Shown piece after piece: positions 1 to 10,582 of a stretch of 64,000 bases of DNA. The DNA is taken from contig CAMXCT020006644.1 in assembly GCA_947184155.2 (NCBI GenBank), positions 312,758-376,757 on the forward strand, read 5' to 3'. The position numbers and the translations under genes are program-made. The notes below the pieces were generated by a model. The model had not been told where the DNA came from and did not search any database. It saw nothing but the letters and a program-made list of their open reading frames with translations. Position 1 is the stretch's first letter, and every line of letters starts with the position of its first letter. The stretch is from Cladocopium goreaui. Lineage: Eukaryota > Sar > Dinophyceae > Suessiales > Symbiodiniaceae.

Positions 1-2162
1 CAATCATAATTATGATTAATATAAGTATAGAAGTGATAATATATTCCATTTACCCTTTGATAAGCTAACATCATAACTAACATAAGTCATGAAATATGTT
101 ACGTAACATATGTTTATCATCCCATATATTCCATGCATGGTATATTTACCTATTTCCCATTAGGGTTTCATAGTAAAATATCCATTTAAATATAGTTAAA
201 TGTAGATATATCACCATAGAAAACCAGACATGCCCATGTCATTATAGTGATTATATCAATATATTTTCCCACAGATATATCACCCATGAAAAAAAACATG
301 TAGGGATATCCCAACTTATGATATTATAGATGATATAGATGATACCTCAATTAAGTCAATGGCCATTCCAGGAACCCAAGTTGGAGGTACCTACCAATAT
401 ATAAGGCCTATGTTTGACGGCTATGTAAGGGGATATACCACCAAAATATTGAAAAAAAAAACATCATAGAAAATGATGATGTTGTTTCTCACTGATGATG
501 GTTTATCACTTATGATGTTATAACATAAGTGACAAGTGGAACAATCCCAACACGGAAAGTCCGAAAACATGATGATGTTTATTGATTTTTACATGTATCC
601 TGTATCCCCCCATTTTTAGGAAACCTCCATTTATGTAAATTTAAATCTAAATCTATAAATCTAATCGAAATTGAAGTCTAACAATCAAACCGTAAATGGA
701 ATCCGATCCAATCTTTCCGTGGTGTCTTGAGTTTATTCGAGTGATGGGGGCAACTGGGCTTTGCAATTTGCACATTCGACCAATTCAACTCAACGGAACT
801 CGTTTTAGTATCCAGTAAGATGGCTGGATTTCTTCGACAAACTGGCAGCTGCTGCGGCGTTGTTTTCAAGTGGGTGCCATTGCCCTGGCCTCGCGCCCGG
901 AGAAATTTTGCAAGCGCCTTCCCTGCAGAGCCTTGGACCGCCTTTTCTCAGCACCAGATCAACTGACCGAAGCTTGCCAAGACATGCCAAGACGGGTGGA
1001 GGTTGTCCGGCCCTTCCCATCTTGAGATCCGCCGCGATCCTCAGATTTGATGGTGACCAGTTTTGGATCCCCAGTGTTTCTACAAATCTCATGATTCCAC
1101 GGTGAAATGGTGATTTTTGCTGGTGAAATCGGCATGTTTTGGGGTTAATTCATAGTTCTTAGGAAACCCCGAAAAATGGTGATTCTTAAACCATGGGCTT
1201 TCCGTAGATTTTCACCTAAACCAATCCCTGGATTAGCGAAGGGTACCACAGCACCAGGTCGCTCAGGCTGCTGGTAGGTGGGAGCCCCAGTGGAGAGCCC
1301 AGAACTGGTGGTTGAACCTGCCAGAAATGGGGATTTAATGATCAAACACCTGCATGAATTATTGATTATAACTATACACCATCAAACATTTGGATTAATT
1401 GTTAACTCTTCCCATATACATCATCAAACATATGGATGAATTGTAGTTATGACCTCACTGTGACCGTGACGTCACTGGAATGATGTCTAGCCTCAATTCA
1501 ACTATTTTCAGGGTGTGAATTATTCGAATTCAGCCAGAACTGTCTGGATTCACCCACTTGATAACTCACTTGGGAAGGGGTGTGTCCGACAATTGCCGGC
1601 AAAAGCCCAGTACATGGTGATTTCATTGGGAAAATGGATATAACAATGGATAAACAAACAAAGCTCCCCATTTGTCCCAACATGATCGAGTTTAATCACC
1701 AGTTTCCATTTTTCTGGGTTGGATCCCCATCTTCCCTGCCCTTGTCTTGGAATTCCCATTAGCAATCTGTGGGCTTTACCAGGTTAAGCCATTACAAACC
1801 CGTACTATTCAATTCCAGCATTCCAACAAAAAAACAACTCCATGAAGTTCCAGTGGAATGAGGTTAGATCCCAAGTGTTCTTGGTTGAGCAAATCACCAT
1901 GATATTCTCTTGGTGAATTCCCTGTGTTTGCCGGTGGAACCACCGTGAAATCCCCATGTTTGCTGCGTTTTCAGCCCTGGTTTTCTCTAGCCTTTGCTAC
2001 TTAAACCCCAATTTTTTTCATCAACGAATTCTAAATCCCATCATCCCATCCAAAATCATTAAAAAACATCATTTCTATAGGGAAATCTTGGGGAATCCCT
2101 TAAAACCCACCATGTTTTGCAGCTTCCCATGGGTCGATGTTTTCGCTTCGAGGTACATCTCA
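1..2162. other. AT-rich non-coding stretch, no supported gene
   Basis: I see no gene that I can defend here. The first 700 bases are very AT-rich. A GC-richer patch at about 840-1020 is alanine-rich in one frame and might be an exon, but I find no convincing splice borders. No copies of the MITE families found elsewhere in the window are complete in this part. Confidence 0.5.
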
Positions 2163-2256
2163 GGCCACGCCTCGGTAGCCTCAGCTGCTTGCGCCTGGGA
2201 GGTGGCCAAAATGGCAACAAGGGCAGCTCGGACGCAGCACGCCGATCTGGGGAACG
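2163..2256 (+). CDS. candidate internal exon, Ala-rich
   Basis: This is a short GC-rich island in AT-rich DNA, bordered by an AG|GCC acceptor and a textbook GTGAGG donor. One open frame reads ...SVASAACAWEVAKM..., an alanine-rich amphipathic-looking segment. Codon third positions are G/C rich, unlike the flanks. I do not recognise the protein. It could belong to the same class of Ala-rich proteins as the exons near 51.7 and 54 kb, but that is a guess. Start and stop are not visible. Confidence 0.35.
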
Positions 2257-2500
2257 GTGAGGGAACTTCCGAGAGGCGATTTGAGAGGGATTTCGCCAGA
2301 TCATGGGAGAATTTCAATGAATTTTAGCCAGAAACTGGGATTTGGTGATTTCAACGGGACATTTTGATAGAATTTCAATGAATTTGATGATGATGATTTT
2401 TATCGGGGATTATAGATGGGGCTTATTGTTTGCAATTCTATCGTGAATTCGGGTTAGACACCAAGCTGTAACTGGTGGGCACCACCTTGTGCTAATATAT

Positions 2501-2606
2501 CCCATAGGATCCATGGTGCTGCTATGGTAACATATGGTAACATGGATCCCATCAATATACCCCCTTTATGTTAGCATTAATATACCAGCACCATGGATCC
2601 TATGGG
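2501..2606. mobile_element. MITE-like inverted-repeat element, family C
   Basis: The element begins CCCATAGGATCCATGGTGCT and ends with its inverted complement, AGCACCATGGATCCTATGGG shifted by a few bases. The internal sequence includes GATCCCATCAATATA. It is about 106 bp and shares ends and interior with copies at 6.92, 11.81 and 22.87 kb. No coding capacity. It is probably non-autonomous. Confidence 0.75.
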
Positions 2607-3622
2607 TATGATTAATGTGGTAAAGCCAGTGTAAACCATCCCCAATATCACCATCAAATGGGAACTTGATGGGGGCTCAATGGGATGGATATAGATGAAC
2701 TTAATGATTAATTAATGGGAACTTGGTGAGATTGCATTGGAATTTAACATAATTTAACGGTGATTTATATGGGAACTTTTTTTGAATTGGATTTGGGTGA
2801 TTTTAATTATGTTTAATGGGATTTTAATGCGGCTTGGTGGAAAAACGTAATGGTGAATTGGGAAATCACATGAATTTACATGCATTTACCTCGCCTGCAG
2901 TCGAGATTCCATGGTGATTTTTTCATAGGAACTTAATGGGAACCCAATGGGATGTATATGAACTTAATGGTAACTTAAAGGGAATTTCATGGGGACTTCG
3001 TGGGCTTTATTGGCATTGTGGATTTCATGGGCATTTGATGAGACCCTGAATTTTAGATTGATGTGGATGAAATTTAACGTTGGATGTTGGTTAATATTAG
3101 TTTGGATGGTCAATAGACATCAATAGCGGATATTAATTGTAATGAATGCTTATGCAAATTGAGTTACCATTGTTTGTCGCCAGCGGTTATCAGTGGTAAC
3201 TGGGTTTGTCTAAAGTAGGCCTTTGCCAACCTTTCCCTTGAAGGGCGGGGCGCTTGCGGTTAAAGCATTGGATTATTTGGATCTTGGGTACGTTGTTTTC
3301 GGACGAGCCAACTCGTTTGTGAATTTATTTCTATAACAATATATAACAATCATCCAGGAAAAACAAGAAACACATTAACTGTGTTAGAATCGATGTCTGA
3401 CATGCAGTGGCCAATTTAATATATGTGTGTTCTCTTTTTAGTGGTTGCTGTATTTCCAGATCATAGGAAAACAGATGACCAGTTGCGAATGAAGTTTGTA
3501 CTATTTAGACATCAGATGATCAGTTGAAACAGGGTTGGTTTCTCCGAAAATCATGGAAATTGAAGTGGGCACACGCATTTTCTCAATGCGATGGAATGGC
3601 GCAGCCTACATTCAGACAAATC
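2607..3622. other. AT-rich non-coding stretch
   Basis: Imperfect short repeats around the words AATGGGAACTTAATGG and GGTGATTT fill 2650-3080. I see no gene, no splice-bounded open frame and no complete inverted-repeat element. Confidence 0.5.
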
Positions 3623-3731
3623 CTGGTTGGAGCTTTGGAACATGTTTTATTTTGCCATTTTTGTTGGGAATAATCATCATCCCAAGCGACTCATATTTTT
3701 CAGAGGGGTAGGTTGAAACCACCAAGCAGTT
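3623..3731. mobile_element. MITE-like element, family D
   Basis: The left end is CTGGTTGGAGCTTTGGAACA and the right end GGTTGAAACCACCAAGCAG, a degenerate inverted pair. The interior contains TTTTATTTT and CATCATCCCAA. Related copies lie at 12.77, 36.31, 36.55 and 42.30 kb. Confidence 0.65.
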
Positions 3732-3785
3732 AAGTAACTAAGTATGATAATCACTGGGATTAAACCACACAAACATATACTAACC

Positions 3786-3810
<25 letters not shown>

Positions 3811-3817
<7 letters not shown>

Positions 3818-3836
3818 TTGAAACCACCAAGCAGTT
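3811..3836. mobile_element. family D right-end fragment
   Basis: A second copy of the family D right end, GGTAGGTTGAAACCACCAAG followed by CAGTT, lies about 80 bp after the complete element. An AT dinucleotide run lies between them. No left end is visible, so it is a solo or duplicated terminus. Confidence 0.5.
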
Positions 3837-4065
3837 GATGTCCTCAGGATGAGATCCCAAGGGGATTCCCCCCAAAGGGGACCCAATAGATGACTCAGCC
3901 CTTGGTGAATCGGTGACTGTTGGACCGAGGCGTCCATCCCGGGACGCGCCTTGGTGAAAGAAGCCTTGGGTGCAATTCCAGGGGCTTGGACACTCAGGGG
4001 GTGAGGCTTGAAATTCGGGGCTGCTGGGTATGATGGCGGCATTTTTAAGGGGAAACCAAACCGTG

Positions 4066-4210
4066 ATATACAGTGTATACAGTGTATACAGTGTATACAG
4101 TGTATACAGTGTATACAGTGTATACAGTGTATACAGTGTATACAGTGTATACAGTGTATACATTGTATACATACATACATACATACATACATACATACAT
4201 ACATACATAC
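4066..4210. repeat. 9-bp tandem repeat followed by a 4-bp repeat
   Basis: About ten copies of TGTATACAG run into about ten copies of CATA. The 9-mer contains the palindrome GTATAC. The long open frames through here on both strands are products of the repeat and not genes. Confidence 0.9.
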
Positions 4211-6104
4211 TCTAACTCCATATGTTGTTTTATTAAATGTTTTATTTCATTTTGTTATATATTTATATATGTATATATAGGAGGCTTTTTGTTCCTTCCT
4301 CAAGGAAAGATTGGCGATGTGTGTTGCGAGCTTGGAACCTTGCAACATGTGGGCGAGAGTAATGAACTGCCTGATGTCCCGTGCAGCCGTAGCAATCAAG
4401 CCCCACGTCACGGGCCTCGTCAAACAAGTTTCTGAGCCGTTGCCGGAAGCGACCGGACCGGTGCAACTTGGCTGCATGGAACGCTGTGCCAAGATGGCAA
4501 ACTCACCACAAGGTGAAATATAGGGCCACCTTTTTGTTGAAGCTAGGGACAAAGGTTTTTATAGATGTCCTTCTCAGTCACAGCAATAAACGGGTTGGAT
4601 CTAAAAAAGGTCCTCCAAAATGAATAGGACACTAAACAACGATTTCTTTGAATACTGTTCATATTTGAGTGGGAAGGAGTTGTGTTGTGTCATTCATACC
4701 ATACTTGTAGCGACACAGAAAACGGCCCCACAATACCAACGTGGAGATTCAGGGGTCAGCTCAGCAACGTTGCCTCAGGCATGAATCGATATGCCTGGAG
4801 GTTATGACTCCATACCGGGTGCAGGACAGCGGGGCATTCAGCTGCCCTGACATGTTGCAGGCCCTACAAGTAATCACGTTCGCTCAGAAACACTTCTCAT
4901 CCATGGTATTCCAACATTTTTTGTGAGTCAAAAAGCTGGTGTTTTTTCTTCTGGTAGTAGGTGCGATTGTTTTTTGGCTTGTTGAATGTCTCAAATGTGC
5001 TACGTCTCGTCATCTCTGCAGGAGTTTCAGATTGGCTTTCAGGCAGGATGGGTGTTGGGTCCTGTCCCTGTCACTGATTCTGAATGTGCCCGTGGCGCAG
5101 GTTTGTGGGACACTGCGGGTCTAGACGCGGGGGCCCTAACTTGCTCTTGGTTTGAGGAGCACAGGGTCAATGTGAAGTGCCACCACGGCAGGAAACATGA
5201 AATGACATGGACAAGATTCAACAAAAATATTGGGAGAGGAACTGCTGACGGAAATATACGGAAACTGAAAAATTGGATATGTACAATCACATAACAGCTT
5301 GGATCACATTGCTATGTGCATCACATGTTTTTGCATTTTGACATTTTGACATGTTCTAATTGGCACCTTCTCGACATGACTGCAGTGATCCAAGGACACG
5401 GCAGATGGAGACGAAATCCGACTTGCCCAGCGACTGGGTTTGTGTTGTGGGGTTGGGTTCCTGGTTGCCATGATTTGAAATGGTCGAAAATCTCATGATT
5501 TTCTCATGATTTCCTATATGCTTGAGGGTCTATATGTCTATGAAAGTGAGGTGAAAAATGGGCAACCCCAAAAAGAAAACCTCCGGATGGTTCAGATCCT
5601 AAGTCTCAAGATGGTGATGACTTGGGGATGGTGACTATGGCATTGGGTTTACTGGGCTTACCACATAAAGTGGTGATGTTGTTGGGGTTGATTGGGAAAA
5701 GCTAGAAATCGTTGAGAGTCGCCATGACTTGCCATATACTTTGAACGCGCAACTCGGAGTGAAGCCGATCAAAGGGAGCGCAACTTGCCGTTTTTTTTCG
5801 TTTGATCCAGGTTGATGGGATTTTGTAGGATGCAGCTTAAAAATGCCACGTGCTATTATCTGATTGAAGATGTGGCATCCCGTGGCAAACAATCTGATAA
5901 ACAGCCAGGTTTCCCAACCTTTCCTGGCACAGCCAGGGAAAGCCCTGAATTTCGCTCGTGAGGTCACCGCAGTGGGGCCTCACAGTGCAGCCCAGCTTTT
6001 TCTCCGCACCTGAGGTGTGCGACGTGCCGTTGCTATGTGACAGCCTGATTTGCACAGATCCAATGAGATTTTCACATCTCAAAAGAGAGCACCTGGAATC
6101 AGAT
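4211..6104. other. intron-like DNA with one candidate exon
   Basis: Apart from the candidate exon at 5,022-5,165, this interval holds only short broken frames. A GC-richer patch at 4,300-4,530 could be exonic but has no clear frame or splice borders. Confidence 0.4.
5022..5165 (+). CDS. candidate internal exon, unknown protein
   Basis: The acceptor is CTCTGCAG|GAG. The frame is open through 48 codons and reads EFQIGFQAGWVLGPVPV near its start and SWFEEHR near its end, before a possible GT donor. Base composition is richer in G/C than the flanks. I recognise no family. Both ends of the gene are elsewhere or absent. Confidence 0.3.
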
Positions 6105-6208
6105 TACCCTCTGGTAAACTAACATAACCATGGGAAATTACAATTTTTAATGGGAAAATCCACTATAAATCACCATTTTCAATAGCTATGTTAGTTTACC
6201 AGAGGGTA
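6105..6208. mobile_element. MITE-like element, family A
   Basis: Clear terminal inverted repeats: TACCCTCTGGTAAACTAACA at the left and its complement TTAGTTTACCAGAGGGTA at the right. The interior, CCACTATAAATCACCATTTT, is shared with many copies in the window. The outermost TA on each side is consistent with a TA target duplication of the Tc1/mariner type, but it cannot be told from the palindrome itself. Confidence 0.85.
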
Positions 6209-6920
6209 TATATAAGTGCGATCATTGAGTGAACAGATATGAACATCTGAACATGTTACTGCTATGTGTTATAAGGACGATAGAACCAAGATAATGGAAT
6301 GGCAAACTCATAACAAGTGGAACAAAACATAGTCGTGGGATTGAGTGACATGATCCAAAATGGTCGCGTTCACCGGCGTTGGTCGCGTTGCAAGGTGGTG
6401 GTCCAACAGTCGGGTCTCTGCAAGTGGATCAGAAAACTCGACGGCACCGTTGCACTGGCGGCCAAGCCGGACATGGTCTTGACCGTCGAAGGATATCTTG
6501 GAACGGGCCACACGCGAATCGTGGTCGCGTGCCCTGTTTGCAAGTATTTTGTTTTTGGATTGCAAGGATGTTTTGATATTTTTTGTCTCCCCTCCTAATT
6601 GCAGGGTTGTTTCTAGGGAGAGGAGACTGGATCAAGTAATTAACACATATCACACAGAGTATCATGAAGATTCGCGGAATCCTTACTGCTAAAACCCCCA
6701 AAAAGATAGAAAAGTGACTGATGTATCACTATTTCGGTGAGATTTCATTACAGACTCTATCTTTTTGGTGTTAAATTTGCTATACATGATTCGTTCTCCA
6801 GCTTACCTTGGGATTGTGCGGGATGGCTCGCATGGCCTCTTTCCGCAACTCAAGCGAACAGCGCCATCCAGCAGGGATCCAACATAAGATCCTCCGGGAT
6901 AATCCCCACGAACTTTTGAT
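6209..6920. other. intron-like DNA
   Basis: A GC-richer patch at 6,310-6,600 is open in more than one frame, and I cannot choose a frame or borders. No further feature seen. Confidence 0.35.
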
Positions 6921-7026
6921 CCCATGACGGATCCAAACGGTGCTGGTATATTAATGCTAACATTGATTGTATATTGATGGGATCCATGGAGCACCATATA
7001 TAGCAGCACCATGGATCCGTCATGGG
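6921..7026. mobile_element. MITE-like element, family C
   Basis: Ends CCCATGACGGATCC and GGATCCGTCATGGG are perfect complements. The interior shares GATGGGATCCATGG and ATATATAGCAGCACCATG with the other family C copies. Confidence 0.8.
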
Positions 7027-7038
7027 TACCATACATTA

Positions 7039-7153
7039 TACCATCTGGTTATGACTAACATAGCCATGGAAAGATCCACCATTTTTAAGTTCGGTAAGCC
7101 ATCTCTAAATGGGTCATCTATACCATGGCTATGTTAGTCATAACCAGAGGGTA
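7039..7153. mobile_element. MITE-like element, family A (second terminus type)
   Basis: The left end TACCATCTGGTTATGACTAA pairs with the right end TTAGTCATAACCAGAGGGTA. It lies 12 bp after a family C element. The TTATGACTAAC version of the terminus defines a subgroup also seen at 42.6-42.8 kb. Confidence 0.8.
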
Positions 7154-7287
7154 AATCCCATTAGATCACCATTAAACCACCATAAAGATACCCATCTATA
7201 CCATGGGTTTTGATGGCTTTAAACCAACATAACACAACATAACATGTAAATCCAGGGACCACGTCGACCCGACCCATCGATCCTCAG

Positions 7288-7392
7288 GACGGCGGGCAGC
7301 GTGGCGCCACCCGCCGTGATGTGGAAGATCGATGCGGAGGGACGCATCATGTGGCTGGGACGGAGCCGGATTACCACGATGTGTTTGCAGCC
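7288..7392 (+). CDS. possible exon, frame ambiguous
   Basis: A GC-rich block follows CCTCAG|G. Two frames stay open across it (one reads DGGQRGATRRDVEDRCGG, the other SVAPPAVMWKIDAEGRIMW), so the coding frame cannot be settled by eye. The block is flanked by MITEs, as exons elsewhere in this window are. No family recognised. Confidence 0.25.
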
Positions 7393-7765
7393 ATAGAACG
7401 ATAACAGGATGTTTTACCTCATGGTCTTAGTCCTTTTCCCATTTTTGTTGGGTATCTGGAGGTCTAGTTGAGTGAATATCCAGATATGATTGATGTGATC
7501 ATCTATACTTAGGATTAGATAATTTATATATGTTTATAATTGACCCATCAGGGAAACAGCCAATCTAGAATATGAATCTACATGACCTTGATAAATTTCT
7601 ACATGACCTGGATAAATTATGTTGCGACCTCAGGTCGTGAAGTCTCTGGAACGATTACTGGAATCATCCCGAACATGGCCGTATGATAGCGGCTATTTTC
7701 AGGTCAGTGAATTCTTCGAATCCAGCCCTTGGGCTCTCTGGATTGCATGAATGGGCATGACATAT

Positions 7766-7887
7766 AAAGTGGGGCCCCCTAGATAGCTAAGTTGGTTTAT
7801 AACTCCAATAACTATGGTTTATGGTACCTATAACTATAGTTAATGGGGTTTATAAACCATCTTATAACTGGGGGGCCCCACATTGTA
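7766..7887. mobile_element. MITE-like element, family E (GGGGCCCC type ends)
   Basis: It begins AAAGTGGGGCCCCCTAG and ends GGGGGGCCCCACATTGTA. The interior repeats TAACTATGG/CCATAGTTA-like words. The right terminal CCACATTGTA equals that of the 13.58-kb element and of the large transposon ending at 32.9 kb, so it may be a distant non-autonomous relative. Confidence 0.65.
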
Positions 7888-7990
7888 CCCTACCCACAAA
7901 GTACTTGACACCAGCATGGATTTGGGCAACTGCTTTGGGACGATGAATATCAGCGAATGATAAGCCCTTACTGGTAGCAGTTGGTTATAG

Positions 7991-8071
7991 CTTATGGCTG
8001 GACATAGCTGGCTTGATTATATAGTCATAAGTTATGACTATATAATCAAGCCAGCTATGTCCAGCCATAAG
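7991..8071. repeat. perfect 81-bp palindrome (40-bp arms, 1-nt centre)
   Basis: The arms at 7,991-8,030 and 8,032-8,071 are exact reverse complements around a single G at 8,031. The arm starts CTTATGGCTGGACATAGCTG. Such a palindrome extrudes a cruciform or folds into a full hairpin when transcribed. No coding content. It may be a recent MITE made only of arms, or a foldback element. Confidence 0.95.
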
Positions 8072-8443
8072 ATAAGCCCATCTAAGTCATAGGTATATAC
8101 CATCATTTGGTGGTAGCTCCATTTACAGTTGTGGGGGCACTTTTCATGCGAGGTTGGAACACTCGCCGGACTTGGGTCTGAGCGTACCATATGGTAAGTT
8201 CGAAAGTGGAGCTCCGGTGATTCTCTCCAATGTCACTGTGGCTGGTGAGAACAACAAATTTCGCCTCAACGTACTTGGGCTGCATCACAACTTGGGACGA
8301 TGCATTTGAATTCAAATCAAAGCCAGCTAGTCTTGCTGGAGTCGTTTACTATACACACATATATATATATGATAAAGAAATGATGACATGAATTCCGACC
8401 TAGTTCAATTACGCATCTTTTATCATGTTTATGTTTTTTTACC
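8072..8443. other. non-coding, one weak open patch
   Basis: The sequence at 8,100-8,320 is open on the minus strand for 70 codons, but I see no splice borders or family. An AT run lies at 8,358-8,370. Confidence 0.35.
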
Positions 8444-8514
8444 CACAGGACGAGGGGTTGTCCCGAAGGGACAACCCCTCGTCCTGTGAGGGTATGGCCC
8501 GGAGGGCCATACCC
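8444..8514. repeat. two adjacent perfect hairpins
   Basis: Hairpin 1 has arms 8,444-8,464 and 8,468-8,488 (21 bp, no mismatch) around the loop GAA. Hairpin 2 has arms 8,490-8,500 (GGGTATGGCCC) and 8,504-8,514 around GGA. One base separates the two. This double-hairpin form resembles double-hairpin elements known from some organelle genomes, but here it sits in nuclear-looking DNA. Confidence 0.95.
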
Positions 8515-8577
8515 GAGAGCGGGGCTAGCAACCCATTGGTGCCAGGGGATTTCCTTGTCATAACAACAGTGACGTCC

Positions 8578-8855
8578 TACGCATACTTCTACTAGGGGTT
8601 TCATTTAGGGTTTACGTAAGTTATAAAATCTCCCGGCCCCATGGAACATATACGCATACTTCTATTAGGGGTTTCATTTAGGGTTTACGTAAGTTATAAA
8701 ATCTCCCGGCCCCATGGAACATATACGCATACTTCTATTAAGGGATTTCATTTAGGGTTTACGTAAGTTATAAAATCTCCCGGCCCCATGGAACATATAC
8801 GCATACTTCTATTAAGGGATTTCATTTAGGGTTTACATAAGTTATAAATTCCGGG
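8578..8855. repeat. 73-74-bp tandem repeat, about 3.8 copies
   Basis: Units begin at 8,578, 8,651, 8,724 and 8,798 with TACGCATACTTCTA. Each contains CATTTAGGGTTTACGTAAG and TCCCGGCCCCATGGAACA. Copies differ by only a few substitutions, so the expansion is recent. It starts 64 bp after the hairpin pair. Confidence 0.95.
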
Positions 8856-9359
8856 CTCGCCAAAGAAGTGAAAAAGATTGAAAAAGTGGAAATGGCAGAA
8901 ACGTGTGAAGTCCGCAGAGGGTTCACTTTTCTGACTGATTTTTCCAAAAAGTCGTCTTAGACCACGCTAACCCACAGATGTACCAGAGTCGTAGAACACT
9001 GCGCCTGCGCAGAGAAATGAGCTTCCCACTGACGTTCATGCGACCATTCCGGGACAACCCTCAGTCCTGCCCGTTTTTTAATACATTCTGTTATATTATG
9101 TCCATATCATGGGGGTGCTGCAATGCTTCCCAAGTAGCGTCACGGGATGTCACGGCTCCCAGGCTGCAAGTGGTGGCAGTTTGCAGGCAGCGACCCCCAG
9201 CAAACTCCGAATCTCTGGTAGCAGCGTCTTGGTGGAATGTCGTGGAGAAAAACGGGCGCCGTGGTCTGCGAAAAAAAGGGCCAGGCGGCTTACGTCATTT
9301 GAGTCAACAACGGATAAACATGGCCGAAATATGTAGCAGAGGAATTTATTCGTTCAATT
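8856..9359. other. non-coding or undetermined
   Basis: A GC-richer patch at 9,110-9,300 is open in two plus frames. I cannot select one or find donor and acceptor pairs, so I do not call an exon. Confidence 0.35.
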
Positions 9360-9455
9360 CCCAGATGCTCCATGGTGCTGGAATATTTACCTACAAAACT
9401 GTGCCATTTTTGGGGTAAACGTAGGTAAATATTGCAGCACCATGGAGCATCTGGG
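9360..9455. mobile_element. MITE-like element, family B
   Basis: Left end CCCAGATGCTCCATGGTGCT and right end AGCACCATGGAGCATCTGGG are exact complements. The inner arms TATTTACCTAC/GTAGGTAAATA also pair. A second copy lies at 18.53 kb. Confidence 0.85.
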
Positions 9456-9705
9456 ATTCTATTCAAGCATATTTGCCGGAGCTCCATGTCAACATGTCAA
9501 TTTTCACCAGGTAGCAGCTCCCCAAAATGGGTCCATGTCAACCATCCCCCGAAACTCCAAGATGCTGTTCATCTAAATTTCAGAAGAATCCTTCCAAACG
9601 ACGGACATCCAATGGAAGCACTTTACATTCCATTTCTGTATGCCTGTATGCAATTCAAAAGTAAAATCGGCAAAGGCCACCTCCATAGTTCAACTATGTC
9701 TAAGG

Positions 9706-9808
9706 TACCCTCGTTTACATAACTATGGAAAATCACTATGTTTTCATGTGGTAAATCAAATATCAATGGGCCATGTTCAATGCCAAACTGTTAGTTTACC
9801 AGAGGGTA
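9706..9808. mobile_element. MITE-like element, family A, degraded
   Basis: The right end TTAGTTTACCAGAGGGTA is intact. The left end is TACCCTCGTTTACATAACTA, with changes from the family pattern. The internal ATGGAAAATCAC matches other copies. Confidence 0.65.
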
Positions 9809-10551
9809 AAACCGCCCAGGAGGAGATCCCAACACCCTGTGGACTTCGCTCACTGGAGCCATCACTTACCAGCAGGGCTACATCGCTATTTCGCAGGCCA
9901 TGGTGAAGCTGCCTTCAAAAATGGCTTGGCCCCAACGGTTTTAAGGTGATTGTACTGCGGTTATGATGAGTCGGTTAACCGGTTGGTCTGATTTTCGTGG
10001 GGGAAATGAGGTTTTAGCCCTGCAAAATGGCAAGTTGAACGTGGAAAATCATCAAAGAGGACGTTTTGAACACCTTAATTTTTGGACAGGCTCATTTGGC
10101 GGGTGTTGGCTGTATCATGAGAAACTAAGCCGCGGCTGGGGTCACAAGAAGTCAGAGCATTTCTTGGAGATTGAATCCAGAGGTCACATGAGTTGGGTTA
10201 AAATGGAGCAGAGATGAGCAGCATGAGGGATAATGACAATGTTATATATATATATTTATGCATATATATATATTATATTTATCATATCATAGTATATTAC
10301 TATGATAATATATATATACATGTTTAAATGTAGAAGACAATTACATACTGTGCCGTAGCTATGGCTAGACCCAAGTGCTGTACTATTCAAGGGGCCGCAA
10401 CAGTTGACAATGGGCAGGGTTTGACTTATCCCATAGTTTCAACAATTCTAAGGCGTTCCGCCATATATTTACCGTAGCTAGACTTCCTACTTTCTATCTT
10501 ATTAGTTTTTAGAACTTGATATGACCATACATGACCGTACTTATATCCATG

Positions 10552-10582
<31 letters not shown>

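Noticed and set aside
4008-4435. ORFs of QCIQCI and YTVYTV repeats
   Set aside because: They are translations of the TGTATACAG and CATA tandem repeats.
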